NCBI RefSeq assembly: GCF_003952385.1
Contig: NZ_CP034444.1
Coordinates: forward strand, 496,001 to 560,000
Length of the DNA stretch: 64,000 bases
Direction of reading: 5' to 3'
Source: Mesorhizobium sp. M1D.F.Ca.ET.043.01.1.1
GTDB taxonomy: Bacteria; Pseudomonadota; Alphaproteobacteria; Rhizobiales; Rhizobiaceae
Below the pieces are notes generated by a model. The model made no database searches. It saw only the letters and a list, made by a program, of their open reading frames with translations, and was not told the origin of the DNA. This document shows, in pieces, positions 27,560 through 35,970 of the stretch (position 1 is the stretch's first letter; each line of letters opens with the position of its first letter). A program made the translations under genes and the position numbers.

Positions 27560-28588
27560 TCAGCGAACCGGCGGACCATATTGCAGGCCGCCCTTGGTCC
27601 ACAGCGCGTTGATGCCGCGCGCGATCTTGAGCGGGCTGCCCGAGCCGACATTGCGCTCGAACATTTCACCGTAGTTGCCGACAGCCTTGATGACGTTGAC
27701 GACCCAGTCGTTGGAGAGGCCGAGATCGGCGCCGTACTTGCCATCGGGCTCGGTGCCGAGCAGACGCTGGATGTTCGGGTCGGTCGACGACTTCATCTCG
27801 TCGACATTGGCCTGCGTGATGCCGGCTTCCTCGGCGTTCAGCAGCGCGAAATACGTCCACCGCGCGATATGGGCCCACTGGTCGTCGCCCTGGCGCACGG
27901 CCGGGCCGAGCGGCTCCTTGGAAATGATCTCGGGCAGCACCACGTGGTCGGCGGGCGAGGAGAGCGTCAGGCGGATGCCATACAGGCCGGACTGGTCGGT
28001 GGTGTAGGCGTCGCAGCGGCCGGAATCGTAGGCAGCGTTGACCTCGTCCAGCTTCTCGAACACGACGGGATTGTACTCCATCTTGTTCTTCTTGAAGTAG
28101 TCGGCGAGGTTGAGCTCCGTCGTGGTGCCGCTCTGCACGCAGACGGCGGCGCCCGAAAGCTGCAGCGCCGAGTTCACGCCCGGCAGCTTCTTGGCGTTGA
28201 TCATGAAGCCCTGGCCGTCATAGTAGGTGACGCCGACGAAATCCAGGCCGAGCGCGCTGTCGCGGTTGCTCGTCCAGGTGGTGTTGCGCGACAGGATGTC
28301 GATCTCGCCCGACTGCAGGGCGGTGAACCGCTCCTTGGCGCTGAGCGGCGTGAACTTGACCTTGGAGCCGTCACCGAAGACGGCGGCCGCGACGGCGCGG
28401 CAGAAATCCGCATCGATGCCCTTCCAGTCGCCCTTGTCGTCCGGCGCCGAGAAGCCGGCAAGGCCGGTCGAGACGCCGCACTGGATGAAGCCCTTCTGCT
28501 TCACGGTATCGAGCGTGCCGGCCGTAGCGGCTGACGCCGTGAACCCGAGCGCGGCGGCGCCAAGGATACCCAATGCAATATGTTTCAT
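27560..28588 (-). CDS. aapJ: general L-amino acid ABC transporter, binding protein
   Basis: A 342-residue periplasmic binding protein. The signal peptide covers about residues 1-22 (HIALGILGAAALGFTASAA), and the mature part begins GTLDTVKQKGFIQCGVSTG. AapJ/BztA features are GFSAPDDKGDWKGIDADFC, the ligand-binding RNTTWTSNRDS and AYTTDQSGLY. It binds a wide range of L-amino acids. Chosen start is the ATG at 28588, as the signal begins there. It is the first gene of the operon and has a long leader. Confidence 0.96.
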   Translation of the reverse strand: MKHIALGILGAAALGFTASAATAGTLDTVKQKGFIQCGVSTGLAGFSAPDDKGDWKGIDADFCRAVAAAVFGDGSKVKFTPLSAKERFTALQSGEIDILSRNTTWTSNRDSALGLDFVGVTYYDGQGFMINAKKLPGVNSALQLSGAAVCVQSGTTTELNLADYFKKNKMEYNPVVFEKLDEVNAAYDSGRCDAYTTDQSGLYGIRLTLSSPADHVVLPEIISKEPLGPAVRQGDDQWAHIARWTYFALLNAEEAGITQANVDEMKSSTDPNIQRLLGTEPDGKYGADLGLSNDWVVNVIKAVGNYGEMFERNVGSGSPLKIARGINALWTKGGLQYGPPVR

Positions 28589-29146
28589 GACCCACAGACC
28601 CTTTTCTGTTACAGGCGCCCCTGCTTCCCAGGCAGCCCTGATCTTTTTCCGTGTGTGAATGCAGCTCCCATTTGGGTCCGCTCCCGGACCCGCATCGTTA
28701 GCCGATGCGCTGCCTCCCATTCACGAAACGCATCGAAGGCGATTATTCCTGTGAGGTCAAGGGAAATGACCGAATTGCGACGGGTTTGAAAACCGATTGC
28801 CGCAAATGCCTGAATTGCAGACAAAAGCGCCCGCGAATTGGTCAAGAGCTGCAACCGGAACCGGCAAGTCCCGGCCCCCGGAAATTTTGAACATTACGAG
28901 AATTCCCAGCCATTACTATTGTCGACGGCAATGGAAGGACTGGCGCGATTCATGGCGGGGCAAGGCGCACCGGCTGCGTTCGGCAGATATCCGCCGGAAG
29001 CGCCAACGGGCGCGCAAACGATAAGGGCGGCAATCCTCTTATTTGGCCCATCCAAACACCGCCGCTTGGCGGATTCGAAGCGGTTGCGCGGCCAGGTCCA
29101 CCGCTCTATGGCTGGGCTCCTGACACATTTCGACGAGCGACGAACC
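28589..29146. other. 558-base divergent intergenic region, aapJ/metC
   Basis: It carries the control regions of the divergent aapJ and cystathionine beta-lyase genes. The aapJ side has two adjacent hairpins (28674-28708). The middle (28720-28890) is slightly AT-richer. I saw no gene, no clear riboswitch and no repeat in the rest. Confidence 0.5.
28674..28708 (-). promoter_or_regulatory. two adjacent hairpins in the aapJ leader
   Basis: On the minus strand GCATCG-GCTAA-CGATGC is followed directly by GGGTCCG-GGAG-CGGACCC. Both stems are perfect (6 and 7 bp). They lie 86-120 bases upstream of the aapJ start, probably in the 5' untranslated leader. A regulatory RNA role is possible, but a T-run is missing. 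Confidence 0.45.
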
Positions 29147-30319
29147 ATGGCGACAGACGGCAGCAAGATCGGCATCAACACGCAGCTTGCCCATTCCGGC
29201 AACAACCCGCGCGACTATTTCGGTTTCGTCAATCCGCCGGTGGTGCATGGCTCGACGGTGCTCTATCCCGACGCCGCCTCGATGGCCTCGCGCAGCCAGA
29301 AATACACCTACGGAACGCGCGGTACGCCGACGATGGATGCGCTCACGCTCGCCGTCGACGCACTCGAAGGCTCGGCCGGCACAATCGCCGTGCCGTCCGG
29401 CCTGGCTGCGGTGACGATTCCCCTGCTTACCTTCGTCTCGGCCGGCGACCATCTGCTGATCGTCGATTCCGTCTATCACCCGACGCGGAATTTCGCCGAC
29501 ACGATGCTGAAGCGCCTCGGCGTCGACATCGAATATTACGACCCCCGCATCGGCGCCGGCATCGCCTCGCTGATCAAGCCCAACACAAAGGTGGTGTTCA
29601 CCGAATCGCCGGGATCGAACACCTATGAGGTGCAGGACATCCCCGCCATCGTGAAGGCGGCGCATGCCGCGGGCGCCATTGTCATGATGGACAACACCTG
29701 GGCGACGCCGCTCTACTTCAAGCCGCTCGACCACGGCGTCGACATCTCGATCCATGCGGCGACGAAATATCCGGCCGGCCACTCCGATGTGCTGCTCGGC
29801 ACGGTCTCGGCCAATGAAGCGCATTGGAAGCGGCTCTATGAAGGGTTCTGCACGCTGGGCTGCTGTTCCGGGCCGGACGATGTCTACCAGGTGCTGCGCG
29901 GCCTGCGCACCATGGGGGTCAGGCTCGAGCATCACCAGAAGAGCGCGCTTGAAATCGCGCGCTGGCTGGAGGAGCAGCCGGGCGTGGCGCAGGTGCTGCA
30001 TCCGGCGCTGGAAAGCCACCCCGACCATCAGCTGTGGAAGCGCGACTTCTGCGGCTCGAGCGGTGTCTTCTCGATCGTTCTCAAGGGCGGCGGGCAGAAG
30101 GAGCAGCACGCCTTCCTCGACGCGCTGACGATCTTCGGCCTCGGCTATTCCTGGGGCGGCTATGAGAGCCTTGCCGTGCCGGTCTTCCTCGGCGACCGCA
30201 CCATCGCCAAGGGTTCCTATCAAGGGCCGCTGATCCGCCTGCAGATCGGGCTGGAAGATGTCGAGGACCTCAAGGCCGACATTTTGCGCGGGCTCGAAGC
30301 GGCAGCGGCCGCCGAGTAA
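29147..30319 (+). CDS. metC: cystathionine beta-lyase
   Basis: A 390-residue PLP enzyme of the Cys/Met metabolism family, which splits cystathionine into homocysteine, pyruvate and ammonia. It has YTYGTRGTPTMDALT near the start, SGLAAVTIPLL for the phosphate, the PLP-binding DNTWATPLYFKPLDHG and the lysine in HAATKYPAGHSD (about residue 208). The sequence YSWGGYESL near the C terminus fits beta-lyase rather than gamma-synthase. The ATG at 29147 gives the normal family length. Confidence 0.93.
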   Translation: MATDGSKIGINTQLAHSGNNPRDYFGFVNPPVVHGSTVLYPDAASMASRSQKYTYGTRGTPTMDALTLAVDALEGSAGTIAVPSGLAAVTIPLLTFVSAGDHLLIVDSVYHPTRNFADTMLKRLGVDIEYYDPRIGAGIASLIKPNTKVVFTESPGSNTYEVQDIPAIVKAAHAAGAIVMMDNTWATPLYFKPLDHGVDISIHAATKYPAGHSDVLLGTVSANEAHWKRLYEGFCTLGCCSGPDDVYQVLRGLRTMGVRLEHHQKSALEIARWLEEQPGVAQVLHPALESHPDHQLWKRDFCGSSGVFSIVLKGGGQKEQHAFLDALTIFGLGYSWGGYESLAVPVFLGDRTIAKGSYQGPLIRLQIGLEDVEDLKADILRGLEAAAAAE

Positions 30320-30346
30320 CGGCCCGAACCGGCGGGGACGACCTGC

Positions 30347-30970
30347 CTAATGATGATGTTCCTTCAGGCGATGCCGGTGGGCAGCCTGCTTTGCCCGGTT
30401 GCCGCATAGCGCCATGCTGCACCAGCGGCGCCTGTGCCCGCGCGTATGGTCGACAAAGAGCAGCGTGCAGGCCGGACCTTCGCAGGCCTTCACATGCGAG
30501 AAGTCCTCGGTGCAGACAAGCTCGGCCAGAGCTTCCCCGACCGGCAGCAAGAGGGACGCCGGCGTCCGCCACCTGCGAACCGGCTGAAGCGCAAATGGCA
30601 CGGCTTTGCCACCGTGCACCGCGGTGATCCGGCTCGACGTCTCATCGCGCTCGAGCAAGCGATTGAGCGGCTCCAATTCCGCCAGGTCCGCCGCAGCCAG
30701 AGCCCGCCCCTTGTGCTCGCGGACAAAGCCTCTGAACCATTCCCTGAGATGCCTTGCCTGATCGGCGACCTTGTCGAGTTCCCCCGGCAGCGCGTTTCTT
30801 CGGACAGTTTCCAGCACCTCGGCCGGCACGAGCCGCGCCTGCCGCAGCCAGTCCAGCAAGCCCTCGCCGCCGTCCAACCAGTCGACAGGCGTTTCGACGG
30901 GCGCCGCAATCGAATTGAGGAAATCCAGGCCAAGCGCGTCGCCGACGAAAAGCGCAGGTGAGCGGTCCAT
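30347..30970 (-). CDS. CGNR zinc-finger regulator with ABATE domain
   Basis: A 207-residue protein. The N-terminal ABATE ligand-type domain covers about residues 1-120 (FVGDALGLDFLNSIA at the start) and the C-terminal CGNR zinc finger shows CEGPACTLLFVDHTRGHRRRWCS and MALCGNRAKQAAHR, with four Cys. Such proteins are stress or ligand-responsive transcription factors. It is divergent from two hydrolase genes, which it probably controls. The ATG at 30970 has GGAG at 5 bases. Confidence 0.92.
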   Translation of the reverse strand: MDRSPALFVGDALGLDFLNSIAAPVETPVDWLDGGEGLLDWLRQARLVPAEVLETVRRNALPGELDKVADQARHLREWFRGFVREHKGRALAAADLAELEPLNRLLERDETSSRITAVHGGKAVPFALQPVRRWRTPASLLLPVGEALAELVCTEDFSHVKACEGPACTLLFVDHTRGHRRRWCSMALCGNRAKQAAHRHRLKEHHH

Positions 30971-31034
30971 CGCAACTCCAATCCGACGTGGCAGCAGTCC
31001 GCCGCGGGGCATCAATCCATGAACACGAGTCTGT

Positions 31035-31109
31035 GATAACCGGTTTAAATACGGTTGACAAGTTACCTTCTTCAATCGTAACCGTTCTGTATCGGATAAT
31101 GAGGTTATC
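31035..31109. promoter_or_regulatory. inverted repeats in the CGNR/hydrolase intergenic region
   Basis: GATAACC at 31035-31041 is mirrored by GGTTATC at 31103-31109. Inside lie GGTTGACAAGTTACC and GTAACC, further copies of the half-site GGTTA/GTTACC. They are candidates for the CGNR regulator's binding sites. A possible -35 (TTGACA, 31055-31060) lies within. Confidence 0.4.
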
Positions 31110-31142
31110 GACCAAGCGACCCCGATACGGAAGGAAGCGGCA

Positions 31143-31826
31143 ATGTCATCGAAAGGCGTAAGTATCGTGCTGGTCCATGGCGCCTGGGCTGACGGATCGA
31201 GCTGGGCCAAGGTCGTCGCGCCGCTGGCCGCGCAAGGCCTCAAGGTGGTGGCGGCGCCGCTGCCGCTGACGTCATTCGACGACGACGTCGCGGCGCTCGA
31301 TCGGGCGCTGGAGCGGGTCGAGGGGCCAATCGTGCTGGCCGGCCACGCCTATGCCGGCGCGGTGATCGGCGCGACCCGCAGCGAGAAGGTGAAGGCGCTG
31401 GTCTATGTGGCCGCACTGGCGCCTGACGAGGGCGAGACGGTGGCGGACGTCTTCTACCGCGCCGAACCGCATGCCGAGGCGCCCAAGCTCGGCCCCGACG
31501 AGCATGGCTTGATCTACCTGCCCGACGAGGCTTTCGCGGCTGCCTTCGCCCAGAATGCCTCGGCGCAGGAACTGGCAGTGCTTCAGGCCGTGCAGCGGCC
31601 CATTTCCCCGGCCTGCATTACGGTCGCCGTGGAGCGACCGTTGTGGCGGGACCGGCCGGCGTGGTTCTTGATCGCCGAACAGGACCGCATGATCGCCGCC
31701 GAAACGCAGCATTTCATGGCAGCGAGAATGAAGGCCCGGGCGCGCTCGCTGCCGCTGGATCACACGCCGATGGTCACCGCGCCGGATGCGGTCGTCGAGA
31801 TCATCCTCGAGGCCGAGCGGGCATAG
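31143..31826 (+). CDS. alpha/beta hydrolase-fold protein lacking the nucleophile Ser
   Basis: A 227-residue protein of the EstC-like hydrolase group. The oxyanion region is VLVHGAWADGSSW (residues 9-21), and the C-terminal His is LDHTPMVTAPD. However, the nucleophile elbow reads GHAYAG where relatives have GHSYGG, so the catalytic Ser is replaced by Ala (about residue 69). It may act without a covalent intermediate or bind rather than cleave its ligand. It is the first gene of a short operon that continues at 31901. Confidence 0.85.
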   Translation: MSSKGVSIVLVHGAWADGSSWAKVVAPLAAQGLKVVAAPLPLTSFDDDVAALDRALERVEGPIVLAGHAYAGAVIGATRSEKVKALVYVAALAPDEGETVADVFYRAEPHAEAPKLGPDEHGLIYLPDEAFAAAFAQNASAQELAVLQAVQRPISPACITVAVERPLWRDRPAWFLIAEQDRMIAAETQHFMAARMKARARSLPLDHTPMVTAPDAVVEIILEAERA

Positions 31827-31900
31827 CGTCGCCGGTCAGTCCGGCACCCGAGAATAACCCTTCACTCGCCAATATTTCGGTTATAGACAAGGAGAGAAAG

Positions 31901-32743
31901 ATGACTGCCTACCGCACGGCCGATGTCGACGGCTTCAGCATCTTCTACCGCGAGGCGGGCAAGCCCGGCGCGCCAAAACTGCTTTTGCTGCACGGCTTCC
32001 CAAGCTCCAGCCATATGTTCCGGGATCTCATTCCCCTGCTTGCCGACCGTTTCCACATCGTCGCGCCGGACCTCCCGGGCTTCGGCCGCTCGGACATGCC
32101 TGAAGCCCGCGCATTCACCTACACATTCGATCATATCGCCGACATCATCGACCGTTTCACCGAGGTGGCAGGCTTTGATCGCTATGCCCTCTATGTCTTC
32201 GACTATGGCGCGCCGACCGGGTTCCGTCTGGCGCTGAAGCATCCCGAACGCATCGCCGCGATCATCTCGCAGAACGGAAACGCCTATGAGGAAGGCCTGA
32301 GCGACGGCTGGAATCCGATCCGCGCCTATTGGCAGGAACCCTCGCCGGCCAATCGCGAGGCGCTGCGCGGCTTCCTGAAGCCCGAGACGACCGCTTGGCA
32401 GTACACGCATGGCGCCCCGGAGAACGCGGTCTCTCCCGACGGCTATTCGCTCGACAATTTCTATCTCACCCGGCCGGGCGCGCATGAGGTGCAGTTGGAC
32501 CTCTTCGGCGACTACAAGAGCAACATCGCGCTCTATCCTGCCTTCCAGGCCTATTTCCGCACCCACAAGCCGCCCTTCCTGGCGGCCTGGGGCAGGAACG
32601 ATCCATTCTTCCTGCCGCCAGGTGCCGAGGCGTTCAAGCGCGACATCCCCGAGGCGGTCGTGCGCTTCTTCGACACCGGCCATTTTGCGCTGGAGACGCA
32701 TGCCAAGGAAATCGCGGCGGCAATCGACGACTTCCTGCGCTGA
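31901..32743 (+). CDS. alpha/beta hydrolase with Asp nucleophile (haloalkane dehalogenase/epoxide hydrolase-like)
   Basis: A 280-residue alpha/beta hydrolase. It has LLLHGFPSSSHMFRDLIP near residue 29, APDLPGFGRSDMP, and VFDYGAPTGF at the elbow, where Asp takes the place of Ser as in haloalkane dehalogenases and epoxide hydrolases. A His near the end (TGHFALETH) completes the triad. The ATG at 31901 follows AAGGAGAG. It lies 74 bases after the GHAYAG protein and shares its mRNA. Its substrate is unknown. Confidence 0.88.
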   Translation: MTAYRTADVDGFSIFYREAGKPGAPKLLLLHGFPSSSHMFRDLIPLLADRFHIVAPDLPGFGRSDMPEARAFTYTFDHIADIIDRFTEVAGFDRYALYVFDYGAPTGFRLALKHPERIAAIISQNGNAYEEGLSDGWNPIRAYWQEPSPANREALRGFLKPETTAWQYTHGAPENAVSPDGYSLDNFYLTRPGAHEVQLDLFGDYKSNIALYPAFQAYFRTHKPPFLAAWGRNDPFFLPPGAEAFKRDIPEAVVRFFDTGHFALETHAKEIAAAIDDFLR

Positions 32744-32774
32744 TCCCGCCTCGAAGAATCAAGGAGAAACGCCC

Positions 32775-32876
32775 ATGGCGAAATCCGTCGCCATCGTCAC
32801 CGGCGCCAGCCACGGCATCGGCCATGCTGCGGCACGGCCGATGGCGTGGAGGCGGCAAAGAGTTCGGTGGTGCTGA
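32775..32876 (+). pseudogene. truncated SDR gene (N terminus only)
   Basis: AAGGAG precedes an ATG that opens AKSVAIVTGASHGIGHAAA, an intact SDR cofactor-binding start. After about 20 codons the similarity stops, and the frame ends at codon 34. The rest of the gene is missing, not just frameshifted, because no other SDR motif follows in any frame. It would have been the third gene of the hydrolase operon. The break lies near 32830-32840. Confidence 0.75.
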
Positions 32877-32946
32877 CTGTACGCATGGACGGCGGCGAAG
32901 CGAAATCTATCTGAAATGCGACGATCGAACCCTTGAGGCTGCACAC

Positions 32947-33234
32947 ATGATTGACTGGGACAGGGTGACCCGCGCCCACGTTCTGCGCGCGATGGAAGAA
33001 AATGACCGGCTGGGGCCCGAGCGCTTCTTCGCCGAGCACGGCTTTGCGCCAACCACGACCTACGAGCTGGTCGCGGACAACCGCCTCTACCCGCCGAAAG
33101 CGATCCTCGGCACGGCCTATGAGTTCGCTACGAGCGAGCGGCTCGGTTCGAGCGACTTCGAGGGCGGCAGGACCGGAGCCGTCAAGGTGCTCGGCAAGCT
33201 GGGTTTCACCGTCCAGGCAAAGCAAGCGAAATAA
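32947..33234 (+). CDS. orphan ScoMcrA-like N-terminal head domain protein
   Basis: A 95-residue protein. The pattern IDWDRVTRAHVLRAMEEND, GPERFFAEHGF, NRLYPPKAILGTAYEFAT, DFEGG and LGKLGF matches the N-terminal head domain of ScoMcrA-type modification-dependent endonucleases as I remember it. The SRA and HNH parts are absent, so it cannot cut DNA by itself. It follows the broken SDR directly and may have arrived with the same rearrangement. No restriction gene is near. Confidence 0.6.
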   Translation: MIDWDRVTRAHVLRAMEENDRLGPERFFAEHGFAPTTTYELVADNRLYPPKAILGTAYEFATSERLGSSDFEGGRTGAVKVLGKLGFTVQAKQAK

Positions 33235-33451
33235 GCGGGTCGCGGATAACGGGCCGCGGAACCTAGATCCGCGAACGGCCGCAAGCATTGGCGCGATTGA
33301 CGAAGCGAAGGCCGTTGGCGGCATTCCGCCGGACGGCGACGCGCAATAATATTCTCTTCAACCGCGAATAGACGGATTGGTTTGGCTTCCAAATCGGCCG
33401 CTTCGGCGGCATTGCGGGCACCGCAAATTCGCACAGGTTCCAGGACTTGCC

Positions 33452-34537
33452 ATGGCGTTCCGTCTCTTCGTTCCGATCCTTGCCGGCGCGACGCTGCGCG
33501 AGCGGCTCGCCGCCTGCATCGGCGCCACCATCGGCATCGCGCTGACCGGGGTGATCAGCGGGCTCGCCATGGGCAGCGGCCCGCATGTGGCGCTGCTGGT
33601 GGCGCCGATGGGCGCGTCGGCGGTGCTGCTCTTTGCCGTGCCGTCGAGCCCGCTGGCGCAGCCCTGGTCGATCATCGGCGGCAACACCATCTCGGCGCTG
33701 GTCGGCGTGACGGTGGCGCATTACGTGCACAGCCCGGTGATCGCCTCCGGGCTAGCGGTGGCGCTCGCGATCGCCGCCATGTCGTTCACGCGCTCGCTGC
33801 ATCCGCCGGGCGGTGCCGCCGCGCTCACCGGCGTGCTCGGCGGACCGGCCGTGGTCAGCGCCGGCTTCCTCTTTCCGTTCGTGCCGGTGGCGCTGAACTC
33901 GATCATACTGGTCACGCTCGGCTTCCTGTTCCACAAGCTGTCGCGCCGCAACTATCCGCACGTGCATGTGCCCGTGGCCAACAGCCACGGCACCGCCGAC
34001 CGGCCGCCGGCGGAGCGGGTTGGCTTCCGGCCCGAGGATGTCGATGCCGCGCTTGCGGCGCTCGACGAGACCTTCGACATCGACCGCGACGACATCGAGA
34101 GACTGCTGCGCCAGGTCGAACTGCAGGCGATGGTGCGCGCACAGCGCACGCTGCTTTGCCAGGACATCATGTCCCGCGACGTGATCTCGGTGCCCGAGCA
34201 CGCCACCGCCAAGGAGGCGAGCAAGCAGCTGCTCGACCACAACATCCGCACCTTGCCGGTGGTTGACGCCGAGGCGAAGCTGGTCGGCGCGGTCGGCCTG
34301 CGCGAGCTGACGGGAGCGACCGACACGGTGAAGGACGTGATGTCGAAGGCCGGCACGGCCTCGCCCGAGACGCCGGCGATGAGCCTGCTGCCGGTGCTGA
34401 CCGACGGCCGCAGCCACGCGGTGGTGATTGTTGATGCCGAGCGGCACATCCTCGGCCTCATCACCCAGACCGATCTCCTCGCGGCGGCGGCGCGCGTTCA
34501 GACTGCAGACAGCCCGCAGTTGAAAGCTGTAGCATAG
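33452..34537 (+). CDS. HPP-family membrane protein with tandem CBS domains
   Basis: A 361-residue protein. The N-terminal HPP domain (about 5-155) has four or five membrane helices and the family motif RSLHPPGGAAALTG. A linker leads to two CBS domains (about 235-350; DIMSRDVISVPEHATAKEA and LVGAVGLRELTGA, then DGRSHAVVIVD). HPP proteins transport nitrite in plant plastids; CBS pairs sense nucleotides. The ATG at 33452 follows CAGGACTTGCC. Its stop lies just before the ECF promoter. Confidence 0.9.
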   Translation: MAFRLFVPILAGATLRERLAACIGATIGIALTGVISGLAMGSGPHVALLVAPMGASAVLLFAVPSSPLAQPWSIIGGNTISALVGVTVAHYVHSPVIASGLAVALAIAAMSFTRSLHPPGGAAALTGVLGGPAVVSAGFLFPFVPVALNSIILVTLGFLFHKLSRRNYPHVHVPVANSHGTADRPPAERVGFRPEDVDAALAALDETFDIDRDDIERLLRQVELQAMVRAQRTLLCQDIMSRDVISVPEHATAKEASKQLLDHNIRTLPVVDAEAKLVGAVGLRELTGATDTVKDVMSKAGTASPETPAMSLLPVLTDGRSHAVVIVDAERHILGLITQTDLLAAAARVQTADSPQLKAVA

Positions 34538-34557
34538 GGTCAGCGGCCGAAAACCCG

Positions 34558-34588
34558 GGAACCTTTTGCCGGTGGGCGCATCCAATTG
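34558..34588 (+). promoter_or_regulatory. predicted ECF-type promoter of the sigma factor gene
   Basis: GGAACC (34558-34563), 14 bases, then GCATCC and AAT (34578-34586). The same elements at the same spacing occur at 35366-35394 upstream of the DUF4142 gene, and the spacer of both starts TTTyGCC. This matches the -35 (GGAAC) of ECF sigma factors with an unusual -10. It suggests the sigma factor drives its own gene. Confidence 0.7.
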
Positions 34589-34620
34589 CCGGATGCAACT
34601 TGTCGGGAGATCGGGACGCG

Positions 34621-35319
34621 ATGAGAAAGTCCGCACTGCAGGCCGCCGCGATTTCGGCGGCGGAGGCCAGCGACATGGCGCTGGTGCGCCGCGCGGTCGC
34701 CCGGGAAGCGGGCGCCTTCCGCGCAATCATCAAGACGCACAACCAGCGGCTCTACCGCATCGCGCGCGGCGTGGTGCGCAACGACACCGAGGCCGAGGAC
34801 GTCGTACAGGAGGCCTATATGCGGGCGTTCGCCAGCCTCGACGCCTTTCGCGGCGATGCCTCCTTGGCCACCTGGCTGTCGCGGATCGTCATCAACGAGG
34901 CGCTCGGCCGGCTGCGCAAGAAAAAGCGCATGGCGGCGATGCCCGGAAACCCGCAGGCTGAGATCATCCGGTTTCCCCTGACCCCAAGCGACTTGAACCC
35001 TGGCGACGATCCGGAGCGGACGATGGCGCAGCGACAGATCCTGGCGCTTGTCGAACGGGCGACCGACAGCCTTCCCGATGTCTATCGCACCGTGTTCGTC
35101 GCCCGCGTCATCGAGGGCCTGAGCATCGAGGAGACCGCCGACCTGCTCGACGTCAGGCCGCAAACCGTGAAGACCAGGCTGCACCGGGCACGCGCGCTGG
35201 TGCGCAAGGCGCTGGACGACGAGATCGGCCCGGTGCTGCTCGACGCCTTTCCTTTCGCCGGGCGCCGGTGTGAAAGGTTGACGCAAGCGGTGATGAAGAG
35301 GCTGGGGTTCGAGGGCTGA
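34621..35319 (+). CDS. ECF-family RNA polymerase sigma factor
   Basis: A 232-residue sigma-70 protein of ECF type. Region 2 is at about residues 30-100 (FRAIIKTHNQRLYRIARGVV, DTEAEDVVQEAYMRAF) and region 4 at about 140-200 (LPDVYRTVFVARVIEGLSIEETAD, VRPQTVKTRLHRARA). A short C-terminal extension follows. No anti-sigma gene adjoins it, so control may come from elsewhere. The ATG at 34621 is preferred to an upstream TTG. DUF4142 and cupredoxin genes downstream carry the same promoter motif. Confidence 0.93.
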   Translation: MRKSALQAAAISAAEASDMALVRRAVAREAGAFRAIIKTHNQRLYRIARGVVRNDTEAEDVVQEAYMRAFASLDAFRGDASLATWLSRIVINEALGRLRKKKRMAAMPGNPQAEIIRFPLTPSDLNPGDDPERTMAQRQILALVERATDSLPDVYRTVFVARVIEGLSIEETADLLDVRPQTVKTRLHRARALVRKALDDEIGPVLLDAFPFAGRRCERLTQAVMKRLGFEG

Positions 35320-35365
35320 TAGGTCGACGGGACCAGTGCCCGGCTCCCCAGCGTCACGCTTTCCC

Positions 35366-35394
35366 GGAACCTTTCGCCCCTTCCGGCATCCAAT
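35366..35394 (+). promoter_or_regulatory. predicted ECF-type promoter of the DUF4142-cupredoxin operon
   Basis: GGAACC (35366-35371), 14 bases, GCATCCAAT (35386-35394). It is a twin of the site at 34558. The start codon of the DUF4142 gene is 51 bases downstream. Confidence 0.7.
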
Positions 35395-35445
35395 GGCCGT
35401 CAACCCAGACAAGCCCGACGCCTTGCGCCGGGCGAAGGAGATGCC

Positions 35446-35970
35446 ATGTTTATCCGACAGACCGCCGCCCTCGCCGCTTTCCTCCTTGTCAGCGCCGCGC
35501 CGCTGGCCGGCGCCGCCGAAAAGCCCACCGATCCGCAGATCGCCCATATCGCCTACATGGCCGGCACGCTCGACATCGAGGCGGCCAAGCTGGCGATCAA
35601 GACGTCCAAGACCAAGGAGGTCGTCGACTTCGCCAAGGACATGGAGCGCGACCATGAGGCGGTGAACAGCCAGGCGCTCGCCCTAGTGAAGAAGCTGAAC
35701 GTCAAGCCCGAAGACAATGCCACCAGCCAGGCGCTGGCGAAGGCCGCGAAGGAGGAGCGCGCCAAGCTGGCGAAGCTCAAGGGCGCCGCCTTCGACAAGG
35801 CCTATATCGAGAACGAGGTGGCCTATCACAAACAGGTCAACGGCGCGCTCGAGACGCTGCTCATCCCCTCGGCCAGCAATGCCGAGCTGAAGAGCCTGCT
35901 GGAGACAGGGCTGAAGATCTTCCAGGGCCATGAGCAGCATGCCGAACATGTCGCCGGCGCGCTGAAATGA
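35446..35970 (+). CDS. DUF4142 ferritin-like secreted protein
   Basis: A 174-residue protein with a signal peptide (QTAALAAFLLVSAAPLAGA, cut near residue 24) and a four-helix DUF4142 domain (IAHIAYMAGTLDIEAAKLA, KTKEVVDFAKDMERDHEAVN, then two further helices ending GHEQHAEH). The His and Glu residues suggest metal binding, but the function is unknown. Its stop overlaps the next start (ATGA), so it is coupled to the cupredoxin gene. Confidence 0.92.
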   Translation: MFIRQTAALAAFLLVSAAPLAGAAEKPTDPQIAHIAYMAGTLDIEAAKLAIKTSKTKEVVDFAKDMERDHEAVNSQALALVKKLNVKPEDNATSQALAKAAKEERAKLAKLKGAAFDKAYIENEVAYHKQVNGALETLLIPSASNAELKSLLETGLKIFQGHEQHAEHVAGALK

